The notes beneath the pieces were generated by a model. It searched no databases, was not told the DNA's origin, and was given only the letters and a program-made list of their open reading frames with translations. 64,000 bases of DNA from assembly GCF_016801985.1 (NCBI RefSeq), contig NZ_JAEVLS010000008.1, positions 355,093 through 419,092 on the forward strand, read 5' to 3'. This document shows, in pieces, positions 32,501 through 41,314 of this stretch (its first letter is position 1; every line of letters starts with the position of its first letter). A program made the translations under genes and the position numbers. This DNA comes from Steroidobacter gossypii (lineage in GTDB: Bacteria; Pseudomonadota; Gammaproteobacteria; Steroidobacterales; Steroidobacteraceae).

Positions 32501-33745
32501 CCGATCGTTGCTGGCGATTCGGTCGAACGGATCGAGCGCCTGCTGTCCGATCACGAATTCGACCATCTGCTGTGGTTCGCTCCGGAGGCGGACGTCGGCG
32601 ACGACGCGATTGCCAGCCAGGAGGCGGGCGTGCTCTCGTTGTTCCGCGTCCTCAAGTCCCTGAGTCGGCTCGACTGCTTCGAGCGCGAACTCAAGTTCAC
32701 GGTCGTCACCCGCCGCGCGCTGCAAGTCTTCGACGACGAACTGGTGTCGCCGCATCATGCCAGCGTGCACGGAATGGTCGGCAGCATCGCCAAGGAGCTG
32801 CCGCTGTGGCGCTTCCGGCTGCTCGACATCGAATCGGCCGGCGATCTCGACCCGCGCGAAATCCTTGCCTTGCCCTGGGACGAGCAGGGCAGAGGGCTGG
32901 CGTTCCGCCGCGACGAATGGTTCCGCCAGGAATTAGCCGATGTCGGCCGCCTGTCGTCCCCGCGCGCTGCGTACCGGCAGAAGGGCGTCTACGTCGTGAT
33001 CGGCGGCGCCGGCGGGCTAGGCGAAGTGTGGACGCGGCACATGGTCGCTCACTATGACGCCGATGTGATCTGGGTCGGCCGGCGGCCGCAGGATGCCGAC
33101 ATTGAAGCGAAGCTCGATGCGATCGCAGGCCTGGGCCGACGACCGCACTATTTCTCCGCGGACGCCACCGACGCGGCGGCGCTGACGGCGGCAGTCGCGG
33201 CCATCCACGAGCGCTTCCCGCGGATCGACGGCGTGGTCCATTCCGCGCTGGTTCTGCAGGATCAGACAGTACGCGCGATGGACGAGGCCGTTTTTCGCCA
33301 GAGCCTCGCGGCCAAGGTCGACGTCAGCGTGAACATAGAGCGCGCCTTCGCCGGCCAGGATGTCGATTTCGTGCTGTTCTTCTCGTCGGTGGCGTCGTTT
33401 CACCGTGAGGCCGGCCAGTCGAACTACTGCGCCGGCTGCACCTTCAAGGACAGCTTCGCGCAGGCCATGCGCGCTCGTCATCCGTACCCGGTCAAAATCG
33501 TCAACTGGGCCTACTGGGGCAGCGTCGGCGTCGTCACCGACGCGTTCTATCGCAAGCGCATGGAAAGCCGGGGAATCGGCTCGATCGAGCCGGACGAAGC
33601 CATGCGGGAGCTGGATGCCTTCCTCGCCTCGGACATGGATCAGCTGGTGCTGATCAAGGTGATCTCCCAACGCGCTCTCGACGACCTGTGGGTGTCGGAG
33701 GAGGTCCGCTATTACGGGTACGGCGAGGCGGTGATCGCATCGTGA
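29546..33745 (+). CDS. PKS-B: trans-AT polyketide synthase KS-DH-KR
   Basis: The ATG at 29546 follows AGGAAG and gives 1399 residues. KS about 8-435 with Cys179 (VQTACSTS), EAHGTGT and NNIGHLD, so active. Linker to 620 without AT. DH 624-908 with HVVLENRVLPG (catalytic His near 653) and HPAMMDSAMQ. KR 935-1392 with GGAGGLG near 1153 and the FSSVASFHREAGQSNYCAGC active-site segment. It ends without an ACP, so its product must pass to the ACP at the start of the terminal protein at 37447. The aminotransferase encoded between them could act on the same ACP-bound chain. Confidence 0.92.
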   Translation: MEKQRSDIAIIGMAGRFPGSTSTHEFWANLCAGRSGITALSAEELLAHGVSAKALADPNYVKVAPLLADHDCFDSEFFVVPPRDAEIMDPQHRLLLECAWSAMEDAGYPPDTQPGRVGVFAGSGGIVSSHLLSCTEHYADVVGKTGGSWHLGNDKDFVPTRLSYKLNLRGPSIAVQTACSTSLVAVHMACQSIRSGECEMALAGAVSVRTPHVAGYLYESGNILSADGQVRAFDADARGVVFGSGVGMVLLKSLQQALADGDCIHAVIKGSAINNDGGQKMSFMATKVEGQLDCMRAALDNAGVSADSLGYIEAHGTGTAMGDPIEILALSRLFRSETERRQFCAIGSVKNNIGHLDIAAGMASLIKVAMSLKFQRIPPCVNFTTPNPKIDFESSPFHVNTESIEWPQADTPRRAAINCLGIGGTNAFMVLEEPPQQPLPPRAAAMPRIVVLSAKTEAALWRKVADLVTWLDAGKGEHLDDIAFTLATGRSQFANRCVLVVSDVSDLIAKLGRLHRHGRAPDCFVGIDVEHSGNATPGLDEFAHFLVQQVLGGLPAEEMRGKLLALADLYCRGAKLSLDALFAGAGARRIAMPTYPFERRRFAIPQRPEGTRPEPIAAAAPSNLHPLLHANVSDVSGLLFTSKFDGGEFFLRDHVVLENRVLPGVAYVEMVRAAAALALPGDRTRTLEFKDHAWIQPVVVDDASTLTVVLHDKGEDEGGGHWLEYEILSEGRSETPHARGMVRCSADAIAVEPIDVAVVDKAIEGARDRDSIYARFDALGLRYGPTMQGITELRSDGDEVIARLRLPGASDPRFGLHPAMMDSAMQCTICLLAGLDGEGGAAVMPFAFDDMIVHGGTTDEMWVWVRRAPGAPIDGMPSLDIDLVDQQGVPRVSIRGLVSRTVASAPVAASTRAVGAAPALARPAATPAATPASGPALHALVPIWNPVRFGRDTVTSAPDERCLLLGGDEALFAWLRSTLIELKHQPIVAGDSVERIERLLSDHEFDHLLWFAPEADVGDDAIASQEAGVLSLFRVLKSLSRLDCFERELKFTVVTRRALQVFDDELVSPHHASVHGMVGSIAKELPLWRFRLLDIESAGDLDPREILALPWDEQGRGLAFRRDEWFRQELADVGRLSSPRAAYRQKGVYVVIGGAGGLGEVWTRHMVAHYDADVIWVGRRPQDADIEAKLDAIAGLGRRPHYFSADATDAAALTAAVAAIHERFPRIDGVVHSALVLQDQTVRAMDEAVFRQSLAAKVDVSVNIERAFAGQDVDFVLFFSSVASFHREAGQSNYCAGCTFKDSFAQAMRARHPYPVKIVNWAYWGSVGVVTDAFYRKRMESRGIGSIEPDEAMRELDAFLASDMDQLVLIKVISQRALDDLWVSEEVRYYGYGEAVIAS

Positions 33746-34111
33746 ATCGACCGCACCTGAACGCATTGAACACGGAATCGCCTTCGCAGTACTCCACTTC
33801 CGCGCGCGACGCCGCCTAGCTGCCCGCCGAGGTCAAGGGGATCGCGTTTCAGCCTCCCCGAAGACATGGAATCGCTGGTATGCGGCCAAGGACGGATTCG
33901 AATCCCTGCTGGAATCGATTTGCGCGTCGATCGCCTCGTCGCCGCAGGGCTGAGCGTCGCGGGCGTCCCTGGGTGTCGACCTGGGTGTCGATTCAGAAGA
34001 TGGGCTGGTCGAGATCTACAAGGCGCACGAGACCTGAATGAAGACCGTATTTCTCCCAGGCACGAGGCGCGCGAACCGGGCTGTCGCCCACATTCGCTAC
34101 AGGCGCGATCG
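33746..34111 (+). other. intergenic region before the barrel protein
   Basis: In these 366 bp I see no complete gene. A frame open from 33866 leads into the barrel gene but the first 82 codons have no family resemblance and no signal peptide. The direct repeat CTGGGTGTCGA occurs twice at about 33970-33992. The promoter for the barrel gene may lie here. Confidence 0.35.
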
Positions 34112-35689
34112 ATGAAGTCGGTGGCGATTTCCCTGCTGGCCCTCGGGGTGGCCTTCGGCGCCGGTGCGCAGACGCCGAAGACCGAGCCTGCGCCCGATCC
34201 GGACAGCGATTTCCTCGAAGGCGTCCTCATCGACCCGCCCGCGGAGACCCCAGCCGCGGCACCGATCGCGAGCGATGACGAGATCCCTGCCGCATCGCCG
34301 CCGGAGCAGGGTACCGACACGATCGCCGACCTCGACGACCTCGAAATCGACATCGATCCGAACATGGACGACGGTAGGAACAATGCCCAGGGCGCGCCGG
34401 CACCGCCTGCCGCTGACGAGCCCTCGCCAGAGGGTCTGGATCTTATCGATCAGGAAGCCGATGGACCGGTGCTCGCGACCGAGGATGGCGAGGACCCGAC
34501 CGCAGGCACGACGGACGACGGCAATCCGCTCGCGGCCTGGTTGGATCCACTGCGCGTCAGCCTGAAGCACGAAACGTCGTACAAGTTCGCCACGCCGCAG
34601 CGGGTGGTGAACAACCGGTCGTCTGTCCGGCTGGAATATTCGAAGCCCTTGACCAGCAATCTGTATCTCCGCCTGGATACGAAGCTCAATCTGCACTGGA
34701 GCAACGACCACCGCGCCAACGCAAACGACGAGGATCTTTTCAGCGAACTGGTCACGCGCGAAGCCTATCTGCAGAGCAGCTTCGGCAACACCAGTATCCG
34801 GCTCGGCTATCAGATCCTGCCATGGGGTGTTTCGGAGGGCGGCGCGATCACCGACGAAGTGAGTCCCCGCAACAGCGCCGAGTTCTTCTTCATCTCGCTG
34901 GAGGAGTCCCGCGTCGGTCAGTCGATGCTCCTCATGGACAACTTCGGCGACTCCGGCCAGTGGACCGCGTTCTTCGTACCGCAGCCCGGTTACAACGAGT
35001 ATCCGGACCGCGGGTCCGAGTACGACATCCCCGGCGCCTTCGACAGCAGTGAGCCGGACGACGACTGGGACGACGCCGGCACCTACGAATTCGGAGCGCG
35101 GTGGAAGCGCACGTTCGGCAAGAGCGACATCAGCCTGATGGCGGCGCGGCTGATCGACAACGATTACCTGGTGCGCCAGCAAAGATTTCGCATGTACGGG
35201 CTGACCGCGAATATCGCGATCGACAACCTGCTGCTGCGCGCGGAAGTGGCGGTGAAACAGCCGCGTGCGTTCTTCGCGCGCTCGGCCGACAGCAGCGACC
35301 TGGGGGTCGTCGAAAGCGACCAGTTCGATTCGTCCTTCGGCTTCGATTATTCGCCAGGTGGCCGGGCGCTGACCTACAGCGCCGAAGTCGTCTGGAGCCG
35401 CCTGCTCGACTGGCGCGACCACATCGTGGGACGCGAGCAGGACGAATACTCGTTGGTGGGCTTGGTGAGCAACCGCTTCTTCAACGATGACCTGACCTTG
35501 AGTTGGCTCACCATTTATACCGAGCCGTACACCAGCTTCCGGCACAGGTTCCTCAGTTCCTACCTGATCGACGACAACTCCACGGTCTATTTCGAAATGT
35601 TCTTTCCCGACGAACGGGACGAACGTAGTGGGACTTGGCCATATCGCGACCAGAAGCAGTTCGTCATTCGATATCAATATCAATTCTAG
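34112..35689 (+). CDS. outer-membrane beta-barrel protein (DUF1302-like)
   Basis: The ATG at 34112 starts a signal peptide (MKSVAISLLALGVAFGAGAQ), then an acidic Pro/Asp/Glu-rich region to about residue 145. A barrel of alternating strands follows (SVRLEYSKPL, YLRLDTKLNLHWS, SIRLGYQILPWGVSEGGAITDEVSPRN) and ends in Phe (FVIRYQYQF), typical for outer-membrane proteins. ILPWGxxEG...D...PRN is typical of DUF1302/porin-like partners of MMPL-type RND pumps. It probably works with the exporter and LolA-like protein at 41.3-44.8 kb, although the aminotransferase and a PKS gene lie between. Confidence 0.7.
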   Translation: MKSVAISLLALGVAFGAGAQTPKTEPAPDPDSDFLEGVLIDPPAETPAAAPIASDDEIPAASPPEQGTDTIADLDDLEIDIDPNMDDGRNNAQGAPAPPAADEPSPEGLDLIDQEADGPVLATEDGEDPTAGTTDDGNPLAAWLDPLRVSLKHETSYKFATPQRVVNNRSSVRLEYSKPLTSNLYLRLDTKLNLHWSNDHRANANDEDLFSELVTREAYLQSSFGNTSIRLGYQILPWGVSEGGAITDEVSPRNSAEFFFISLEESRVGQSMLLMDNFGDSGQWTAFFVPQPGYNEYPDRGSEYDIPGAFDSSEPDDDWDDAGTYEFGARWKRTFGKSDISLMAARLIDNDYLVRQQRFRMYGLTANIAIDNLLLRAEVAVKQPRAFFARSADSSDLGVVESDQFDSSFGFDYSPGGRALTYSAEVVWSRLLDWRDHIVGREQDEYSLVGLVSNRFFNDDLTLSWLTIYTEPYTSFRHRFLSSYLIDDNSTVYFEMFFPDERDERSGTWPYRDQKQFVIRYQYQF

Positions 35690-35699
35690 CGACCGCGCG

Positions 35700-37445
35700 A
35701 TGGACTACGCCATGCAGATGACCGTTGAAGACGTATCCAAGAGAATCCTGTCGAAGCAGATCGACAAGCAGGACGCCATGCGCCTGTTCCAGTCGCTGGA
35801 CAAGGAGTCGCAGTTGCAGCTGCTGGCGATCGTCCGCCGTGCGGACGGCATCACGCCGGCGCACAACGGTAAGGGCGCGGCGCGGCCCCTGAGGGCGCTC
35901 GACCAGCGCGACCTCACCGACGAGCACCGCGCCTGGATCGCCGCTCTCGTCGAGAAGTACGACAGCTTCGTGCCGAAGTCCAAAGCCAATGTTCTCGAAC
36001 ACCAGGTCCACTTCGTCGACCAGCGTCGCGCCTTCCACCTGATCAAGGATCTGAAGAAGCTCCACTTCCAGATCACGTATACCAAGGCCGATGGCGCCCA
36101 CGTCCACGACGCCGACGGCAACAGGTACATCGACATCTCCGGCGACATGGGCGTGAACCTGTTCGGGCACCGCGCACCCTTTCTGATCGACGCGGTCAAG
36201 CGCAGCCTGGACCAGGGCATCCCGCTGGTCGGCTATTCCGACATGATCTTTCAGGCCTGCAAGTTGTTCTGCGAGATCACCGGCCACGAACGCGCGCTGT
36301 TCACGCAATCGGGCACCGAGGCGGTGATGTTCGCGGTACGCATCGCGCGCGCGGCGACCGGCCGCAAGAAGATCGTTCTTTTCGACGGCAGCTATCACGG
36401 CCTCTCGGATGCGGTGGCGGCCACCAGGGACCTCGCCGGCAACAGCTTTCCCCTGGCGCCGGGCATCCTGCAGGAGTTCGCCGACCAGATCATCGTGCTG
36501 GACTACGGCGACATGGCGTCGCTTGACACGATCGAGCGGCTCGCCGGCGAGATCGCGACCGTGCTGGTCGAACCGGTGCAATCGCGCCATCCCTACAAGA
36601 AGCCAGTGGAATTTCTCAAGGCGCTGCGCCAGCTGACGATCGAGAAGAACATCCCGCTGATCTTCGACGAGATGATCACCGGTTTCCGTGTCTGCCATCG
36701 CGGCGCGCAGGGGCTGTTCGGCATCCAAGCGGACATGGCGACCTACGGCAAGATCCCTGGCGGCGGGCTGCCGACCGGGGTCATCGCCGGCGCAGCGAAG
36801 TACATGGATCTGGTCGACGGCGGCACCTGGCGGTTCGACGACGACAGCATGCCCAGTTCCAAGCGCACCGGCATGGCGGGCACGCATTCGCAGAACCCGC
36901 TGAAGATCGCCGCCGCGCTCGCGGTGCTAGGCGAGATCAAGAAACGTAGCGCCGAAACCGGGCCCGACGGCACATGTGCCTGCTTCCAGCAGGGGCTCAA
37001 CCGTAAAACGACCGATCTCGCCGACGCACTCAATGCGTTCTTCCGCGAAGAGCGCCTGCCGGTGGTCATCGACACCTTCGGTTCGTTGTTCCGCTTCCGC
37101 TTCGTCGACAGCTACTGGGGCGTGACCGAAGCGCTGTTCTTCATCCTGCTGCGCATGGAAGGCGTGGAGACCAACATCCAAGGCAACTGCTTCCTGACCA
37201 CGGCCCACACCGACGAGGACATCGAGGCGGTGATCGCCGGCGTGAAGGCGAGCATGTCGAACCTGAAGCGCAGCGGGTTCTTCCGCGAACCCGATCAGGA
37301 ACCGACGCAGGACACCGCACAGCTGCCCCAAACCGCAGCACTCGCGCCTCCTCAGTCCAGCAACGCGTCACCCCGCAACGAAATGGAGCGCCTCAGGGCG
37401 CTGCTCGCCGCCGACCTCGCGTTGGCAGAAGATCAGGGAGCTTGA
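35700..37445 (+). CDS. class III aminotransferase (PKS-associated)
   Basis: The 581-residue protein is of the glutamate-1-semialdehyde aminotransferase type found in PKS/NRPS lines. It has YIDISGDMGVNLFGHR, QSGTEAVMFAVRIARAATGR, GSYHGLSDA, DEMITGFRV and the Schiff-base Lys in YGKIPGGGLPTGV. The N-terminal 45 residues (VSKRILSKQIDKQDAMRLF) look like a PKS docking helix pair. The C-terminal 60 residues are a Pro/Gln linker and a final helix. It should convert a carrier-bound beta-keto group or aldehyde to an amine with PLP. One base separates it from PKS-E, whose first domain is an ACP, its likely substrate site. Confidence 0.9.
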   Translation: MDYAMQMTVEDVSKRILSKQIDKQDAMRLFQSLDKESQLQLLAIVRRADGITPAHNGKGAARPLRALDQRDLTDEHRAWIAALVEKYDSFVPKSKANVLEHQVHFVDQRRAFHLIKDLKKLHFQITYTKADGAHVHDADGNRYIDISGDMGVNLFGHRAPFLIDAVKRSLDQGIPLVGYSDMIFQACKLFCEITGHERALFTQSGTEAVMFAVRIARAATGRKKIVLFDGSYHGLSDAVAATRDLAGNSFPLAPGILQEFADQIIVLDYGDMASLDTIERLAGEIATVLVEPVQSRHPYKKPVEFLKALRQLTIEKNIPLIFDEMITGFRVCHRGAQGLFGIQADMATYGKIPGGGLPTGVIAGAAKYMDLVDGGTWRFDDDSMPSSKRTGMAGTHSQNPLKIAAALAVLGEIKKRSAETGPDGTCACFQQGLNRKTTDLADALNAFFREERLPVVIDTFGSLFRFRFVDSYWGVTEALFFILLRMEGVETNIQGNCFLTTAHTDEDIEAVIAGVKASMSNLKRSGFFREPDQEPTQDTAQLPQTAALAPPQSSNASPRNEMERLRALLAADLALAEDQGA

Positions 37446-37446
37446 G

Positions 37447-40400
37447 ATGAACGCTGTCGCGGAACTGCCATTGTTGGACACGATCGCGAGAACGGTCGCT
37501 TCCACGCTGAAAATCCCGGTAAATCGGCTAGACGTCGACGCTGACTTCGATTCGTTCGGCATGGACTCGATCATCGCGATCGAGCTGATGACGAACCTGA
37601 GCAAACAGCTCAAGGTGTCGATCACGCCGGCGCAGCTGACGGCGGTCAACTCGATCAGAGAGCTGGCCGGCTTCATCGATTCGATGAACGAGGCCCCGGC
37701 CGCGCCGGTGCCGAAGGCGCAGCCGACCGCCGCCGCACAGCCAGCCTCTCCCGCCGCGGCCAAGCCATCGGCAGCACGGGCCGCCGCGGGCGCTGCCCCG
37801 CGCCACGGTGCGGAGGTGCGGCGCCAACCGCGCACCGACAGGGCACGGGGGCTCGGTCGCATGCTGGCCTTCGTTCGCGACGAATACGGCCTGGACCTGC
37901 ACGGCGTGAGCTTCGCATCCAAGCAAGCGTTGATCGATCATCTGCTGGAGTACCACGCCGACGTACTTTCGCATCACTACGGTCTGTCCGTCGACGAGCG
38001 CAGCGCCGAGCTCGCCGAAGTGCAGGCGGTCGCGCTGCCGACCGGCAGCACCGGGATCGCGGTCGTCGGCATGGCCTGCATGTTTGCGGATGCCAAGACA
38101 CCGGAAGCGCTGTGGCACAACCTGCTCGAACAGCGCTCGCTGATCGCGCCGCTGAAGCGAAACCGTTGGGGCGCTGCCGACGTCGACACCGCGCCGCGCT
38201 GGGGCGCGCTGATCGAGGAGGTTGATCGGTTCGACGCCGCCTTCTTCGGCCTCAGCGAAGACGAAGCCCGCTTGTGCGACCCGCAGGAACGGCTGGTGAT
38301 GCAGGCGCTTTACCACGCACTGCAGAACGCCGGCCTGCGCGCGGACAGGCTGCGCGGTACGCGCACCGGACTCTTCCTCGGTTATGAGTACGCTGAATAC
38401 GAGCATCACCTGCGTCGTAATCTGCACCGCATCCCGAACGCTCCGGCGCTCAGCTCGTCCAGCCCGATCTACTACCTCGCCAACCGCATCTCGTTCCTGT
38501 ACGACTTCAAGGGCCCGAGCGAAGTGGTCAACGCCAGTTGCGCCTCGTCCGGGCTTGCGATCCACCGCGCCTGTCAATCGTTGGCACACGGCGAGTGCGA
38601 TGTGGCCATCTGCGGCGGCGTCTCGCTCAATCTCTTCGAAGGCGACTACGCGGCGATCGCGCGCTACGGCCTGCTGTCACCCGACGGCAGCTGCGGCGTG
38701 TTCGACGACGCCGCCAATGGCTTCACCCGCGGCGAAGGCGTCGGCCTGCTGGTGCTCACGCGGCTGGACGATGCCGAGCGCGACAACCGCCGCATCTTCG
38801 CCAAGGTCGTCGCGACCCACCAGAACAACCGCGGCCGTGCCAGCTTCATCTCGGAGATCAAGCACGAAGCCATCACCCAGGTGATCGCCGAATGTTACGA
38901 GAAACACGGCATCGCGCCGGATTCGGTCCGCTACATCGAAGTCGACGGCTACGCTACGAAGTGGGGCGATTCCTTCGAGTTCGAAGGCATCAAGAACGCA
39001 TTCGGTGCGGCCACCGGCGAGAAGCATTGTGCGCTCGGCAGCATCAAGGGCAACATCGGCCATGTCGAGCCGGCCAGCGGTGTGGCCAGCGCGATCAAGG
39101 TCGCGCTGTCTCTGTACCACAAGCAGTTCCCCGCAACGATCACCAAGAAGACGCTCAACACCTTCATCGACATCGAATCCAGGGCGCATCCGCTGTATAT
39201 CGCGGACCGCCCGCTGCCGTTCGACGAACTGCGCCGCGGCGACGAACCGATTCGCGCGGGCGTCAACTCCTTCTCCGACAGCGGCGTGAACGTGCACCTG
39301 CTGTTCGAGGAATACCGCACCGACCACGGTACGCGCGCAGAGCAGGGCGGCCGCCACTTGTTCGTCTTCTCGGCACGTACGCGCGAATCCCTGCAGGAAT
39401 CGTTGGCCCTTACGCGTGAATCCCTGCAGGAATCGTTGGCCTTCTCCGCCAGCCGTCTGCCGCTGGAGGACCTGGCCTACACCATGCAGCTGGCGACCGT
39501 ACCTATGCAGCATCGGCTCGCCATCATCGCCGCCAGCCATAAGGAACTGACCGAAGCGTTGGCGCGTGCCGCCAAGCATCTGGCTGGCAACAAGCCGGTG
39601 GAAGGCAACGGCTCGATCTTCATCGGCGGCCCGCAGGAGGGCGACAACGCACGCGTCTTCGAAGTGATCAAGTCGCAGATCGGCGAGGACAAGCTGCTCG
39701 ACAACCTGCGCCAAGGCATGCTGAAAGATATCGCGCTGCTGTGGGTCGGTGGCATCGATATGCCCTGGGAGCGTCATTGGCGCGAGGTGGTACTGACACG
39801 TCGGCGCAACGCGCAAGCGCTGCCGCAGTTGGTCGACATTCCGCCGTACCCGTTCGCCAAGGACCGCTACTGGCTCGATTTCGACGACACCGGTACGCCG
39901 TCGCGTGTGGAGATCCCCACCGTGGCAAGGCCGCAGAAAGCAAAGAGCGAGCACGACGGCGGTGACGCGCGCAAGGCCGCGCGCAAATGGCGTTTCGTAA
40001 ATGCACTCGCCGACGGCGAACAGGCCGAAACGCTCGATGCAGTGGACAAGATCGTGCTCTTCCTCGCACAGGAAACCGCCGGGCTGCTGCGTGTACCGCG
40101 CGCGGACGTCGATATCGGCCTGGACTTCCTTCAGCTCGGCTTGGATTCGGTCGCAATGGCCTCGTTGATCCAACAACTCATCGGGTTGCTTGGCGAGAAC
40201 ATCTCCCCGAGCGTCGTGTTCAATCACCCTAACATCGAGCGTCTCGGCCGCCATCTGGCCGAAAGCTATCCGACCAAGATCGATCGTATCCACGTCGTCG
40301 GTACAGCCGAAGCGTCCGCCGTCGTTTCGCGTTCGAAGTTGCTACGGCTGGCCACGGCGGCGAAAACCGATCTTGAAACATGGTTCGTGAGCCGGGACGC

Positions 40401-41181
40401 GGTCGCCGACGACCTTGTGCCGATGCAGACCAGTGCGTCGGGAACACCGGTCTTCGCCGTTCCGGGTGCCGACGGCAGCATCCTGTCGCTGCGGACTTTG
40501 AGCCGTGCGATGCAGGGCGTGCGCCCGATGTTCGGGCTTCAGGCGGTTGGTCTGGATGGCAAGCGTGAACCGCTCGGTTCCATACGCGCGATGGCCAAAG
40601 CCAACATCGCCACGCTTGCGGCATTGCGGGACTGCAGCAAGCTGAGCCTGCTCGGCTATTCCAATGGCGCAGTCGTCGCATTCGAGATGGCGCATCAGCT
40701 GCTCAAGAAGAACGTCGCGGTCGAGCGTCTGGTGCTGGTGGATTGCCGCTGCCCGGGATCGTCCGTCCGCAGTCTCTCGGATGAGATTTGCGAGTCCTTC
40801 GCCAACCTGATCAATTCGCTCGGCGGCAAGTGGCAGATGGATGCCGACGAATTCCGCGCAATCCCCGAGGAGCGGTGGGCCGACTATCTCTTCGATCTCG
40901 TCCAGCGCAACGGATTCTGGATGCCCCGAGAGAACTTCATGCTCGCTTATCGGCTTTCGCTCGCCAACGAGAAGGCCTGCCGCAGCTACCGCCCGAAAAA
41001 GCTTCCGGAAGCTTGCGAGACGGTGGTCGTCCGCGGGACGCGCAGCAACGGCGACCAGCCGCCGTCACTGGGATGGAATGACGTCCTGGCCAAGCCTCCC
41101 GTCTGCATCGATGTCGACGCGGATCATCTGTCCGTCGTCGGCGCGGATGGCAGTGCGGTGATCGCGAAGATCTTTCAATAA
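37447..41181 (+). CDS. PKS-E: terminal ACP-KS0-ACP-TE protein
   Basis: The protein has 1244 residues. ACP 7-80 (FGMDSI); helical linker; KS 204-625 with Cys365 (VNASCASSG) and NIGHVE, but the EAHGTGT motif is replaced by EVDGYAT, so one catalytic His is lost: a non-elongating KS0 that transacylates. ACP 872-942 (LGLDSVAM). Thioesterase 985-1242 (PVFAVPGADGS, nucleophile GYSNGAVVAFEM, catalytic His in DADHLSVVG) should release the product by hydrolysis or cyclisation. There is no AT. An in-frame 33-bp tandem repeat lies in the post-KS linker. This is probably the end of the assembly line, though it sits in the middle of the cluster. Confidence 0.92.
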   Translation: MNAVAELPLLDTIARTVASTLKIPVNRLDVDADFDSFGMDSIIAIELMTNLSKQLKVSITPAQLTAVNSIRELAGFIDSMNEAPAAPVPKAQPTAAAQPASPAAAKPSAARAAAGAAPRHGAEVRRQPRTDRARGLGRMLAFVRDEYGLDLHGVSFASKQALIDHLLEYHADVLSHHYGLSVDERSAELAEVQAVALPTGSTGIAVVGMACMFADAKTPEALWHNLLEQRSLIAPLKRNRWGAADVDTAPRWGALIEEVDRFDAAFFGLSEDEARLCDPQERLVMQALYHALQNAGLRADRLRGTRTGLFLGYEYAEYEHHLRRNLHRIPNAPALSSSSPIYYLANRISFLYDFKGPSEVVNASCASSGLAIHRACQSLAHGECDVAICGGVSLNLFEGDYAAIARYGLLSPDGSCGVFDDAANGFTRGEGVGLLVLTRLDDAERDNRRIFAKVVATHQNNRGRASFISEIKHEAITQVIAECYEKHGIAPDSVRYIEVDGYATKWGDSFEFEGIKNAFGAATGEKHCALGSIKGNIGHVEPASGVASAIKVALSLYHKQFPATITKKTLNTFIDIESRAHPLYIADRPLPFDELRRGDEPIRAGVNSFSDSGVNVHLLFEEYRTDHGTRAEQGGRHLFVFSARTRESLQESLALTRESLQESLAFSASRLPLEDLAYTMQLATVPMQHRLAIIAASHKELTEALARAAKHLAGNKPVEGNGSIFIGGPQEGDNARVFEVIKSQIGEDKLLDNLRQGMLKDIALLWVGGIDMPWERHWREVVLTRRRNAQALPQLVDIPPYPFAKDRYWLDFDDTGTPSRVEIPTVARPQKAKSEHDGGDARKAARKWRFVNALADGEQAETLDAVDKIVLFLAQETAGLLRVPRADVDIGLDFLQLGLDSVAMASLIQQLIGLLGENISPSVVFNHPNIERLGRHLAESYPTKIDRIHVVGTAEASAVVSRSKLLRLATAAKTDLETWFVSRDAVADDLVPMQTSASGTPVFAVPGADGSILSLRTLSRAMQGVRPMFGLQAVGLDGKREPLGSIRAMAKANIATLAALRDCSKLSLLGYSNGAVVAFEMAHQLLKKNVAVERLVLVDCRCPGSSVRSLSDEICESFANLINSLGGKWQMDADEFRAIPEERWADYLFDLVQRNGFWMPRENFMLAYRLSLANEKACRSYRPKKLPEACETVVVRGTRSNGDQPPSLGWNDVLAKPPVCIDVDADHLSVVGADGSAVIAKIFQ
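39379..39444 (+). repeat. 33-bp tandem repeat inside PKS-E
   Basis: Two consecutive 33-bp units (39379-39411 and 39412-39444) differ at only a few bases and encode TRESLQESLAL and TRESLQESLAF. It is in frame, so the linker is simply 11 residues longer. It looks like a recent duplication. Confidence 0.9.
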
Positions 41182-41314
41182 ACCGCCGGCCTGGCGCGAC
41201 CGATGGCACGGGCTGGACCCGGAACGCATCGCCGCTTTGACCCCAACCCGCCTGTCTTTTCAGGCGCGTCGAACCTCCGCTGGGCAAACACATTGACCAA
41301 CAGGAAGTGAATTC

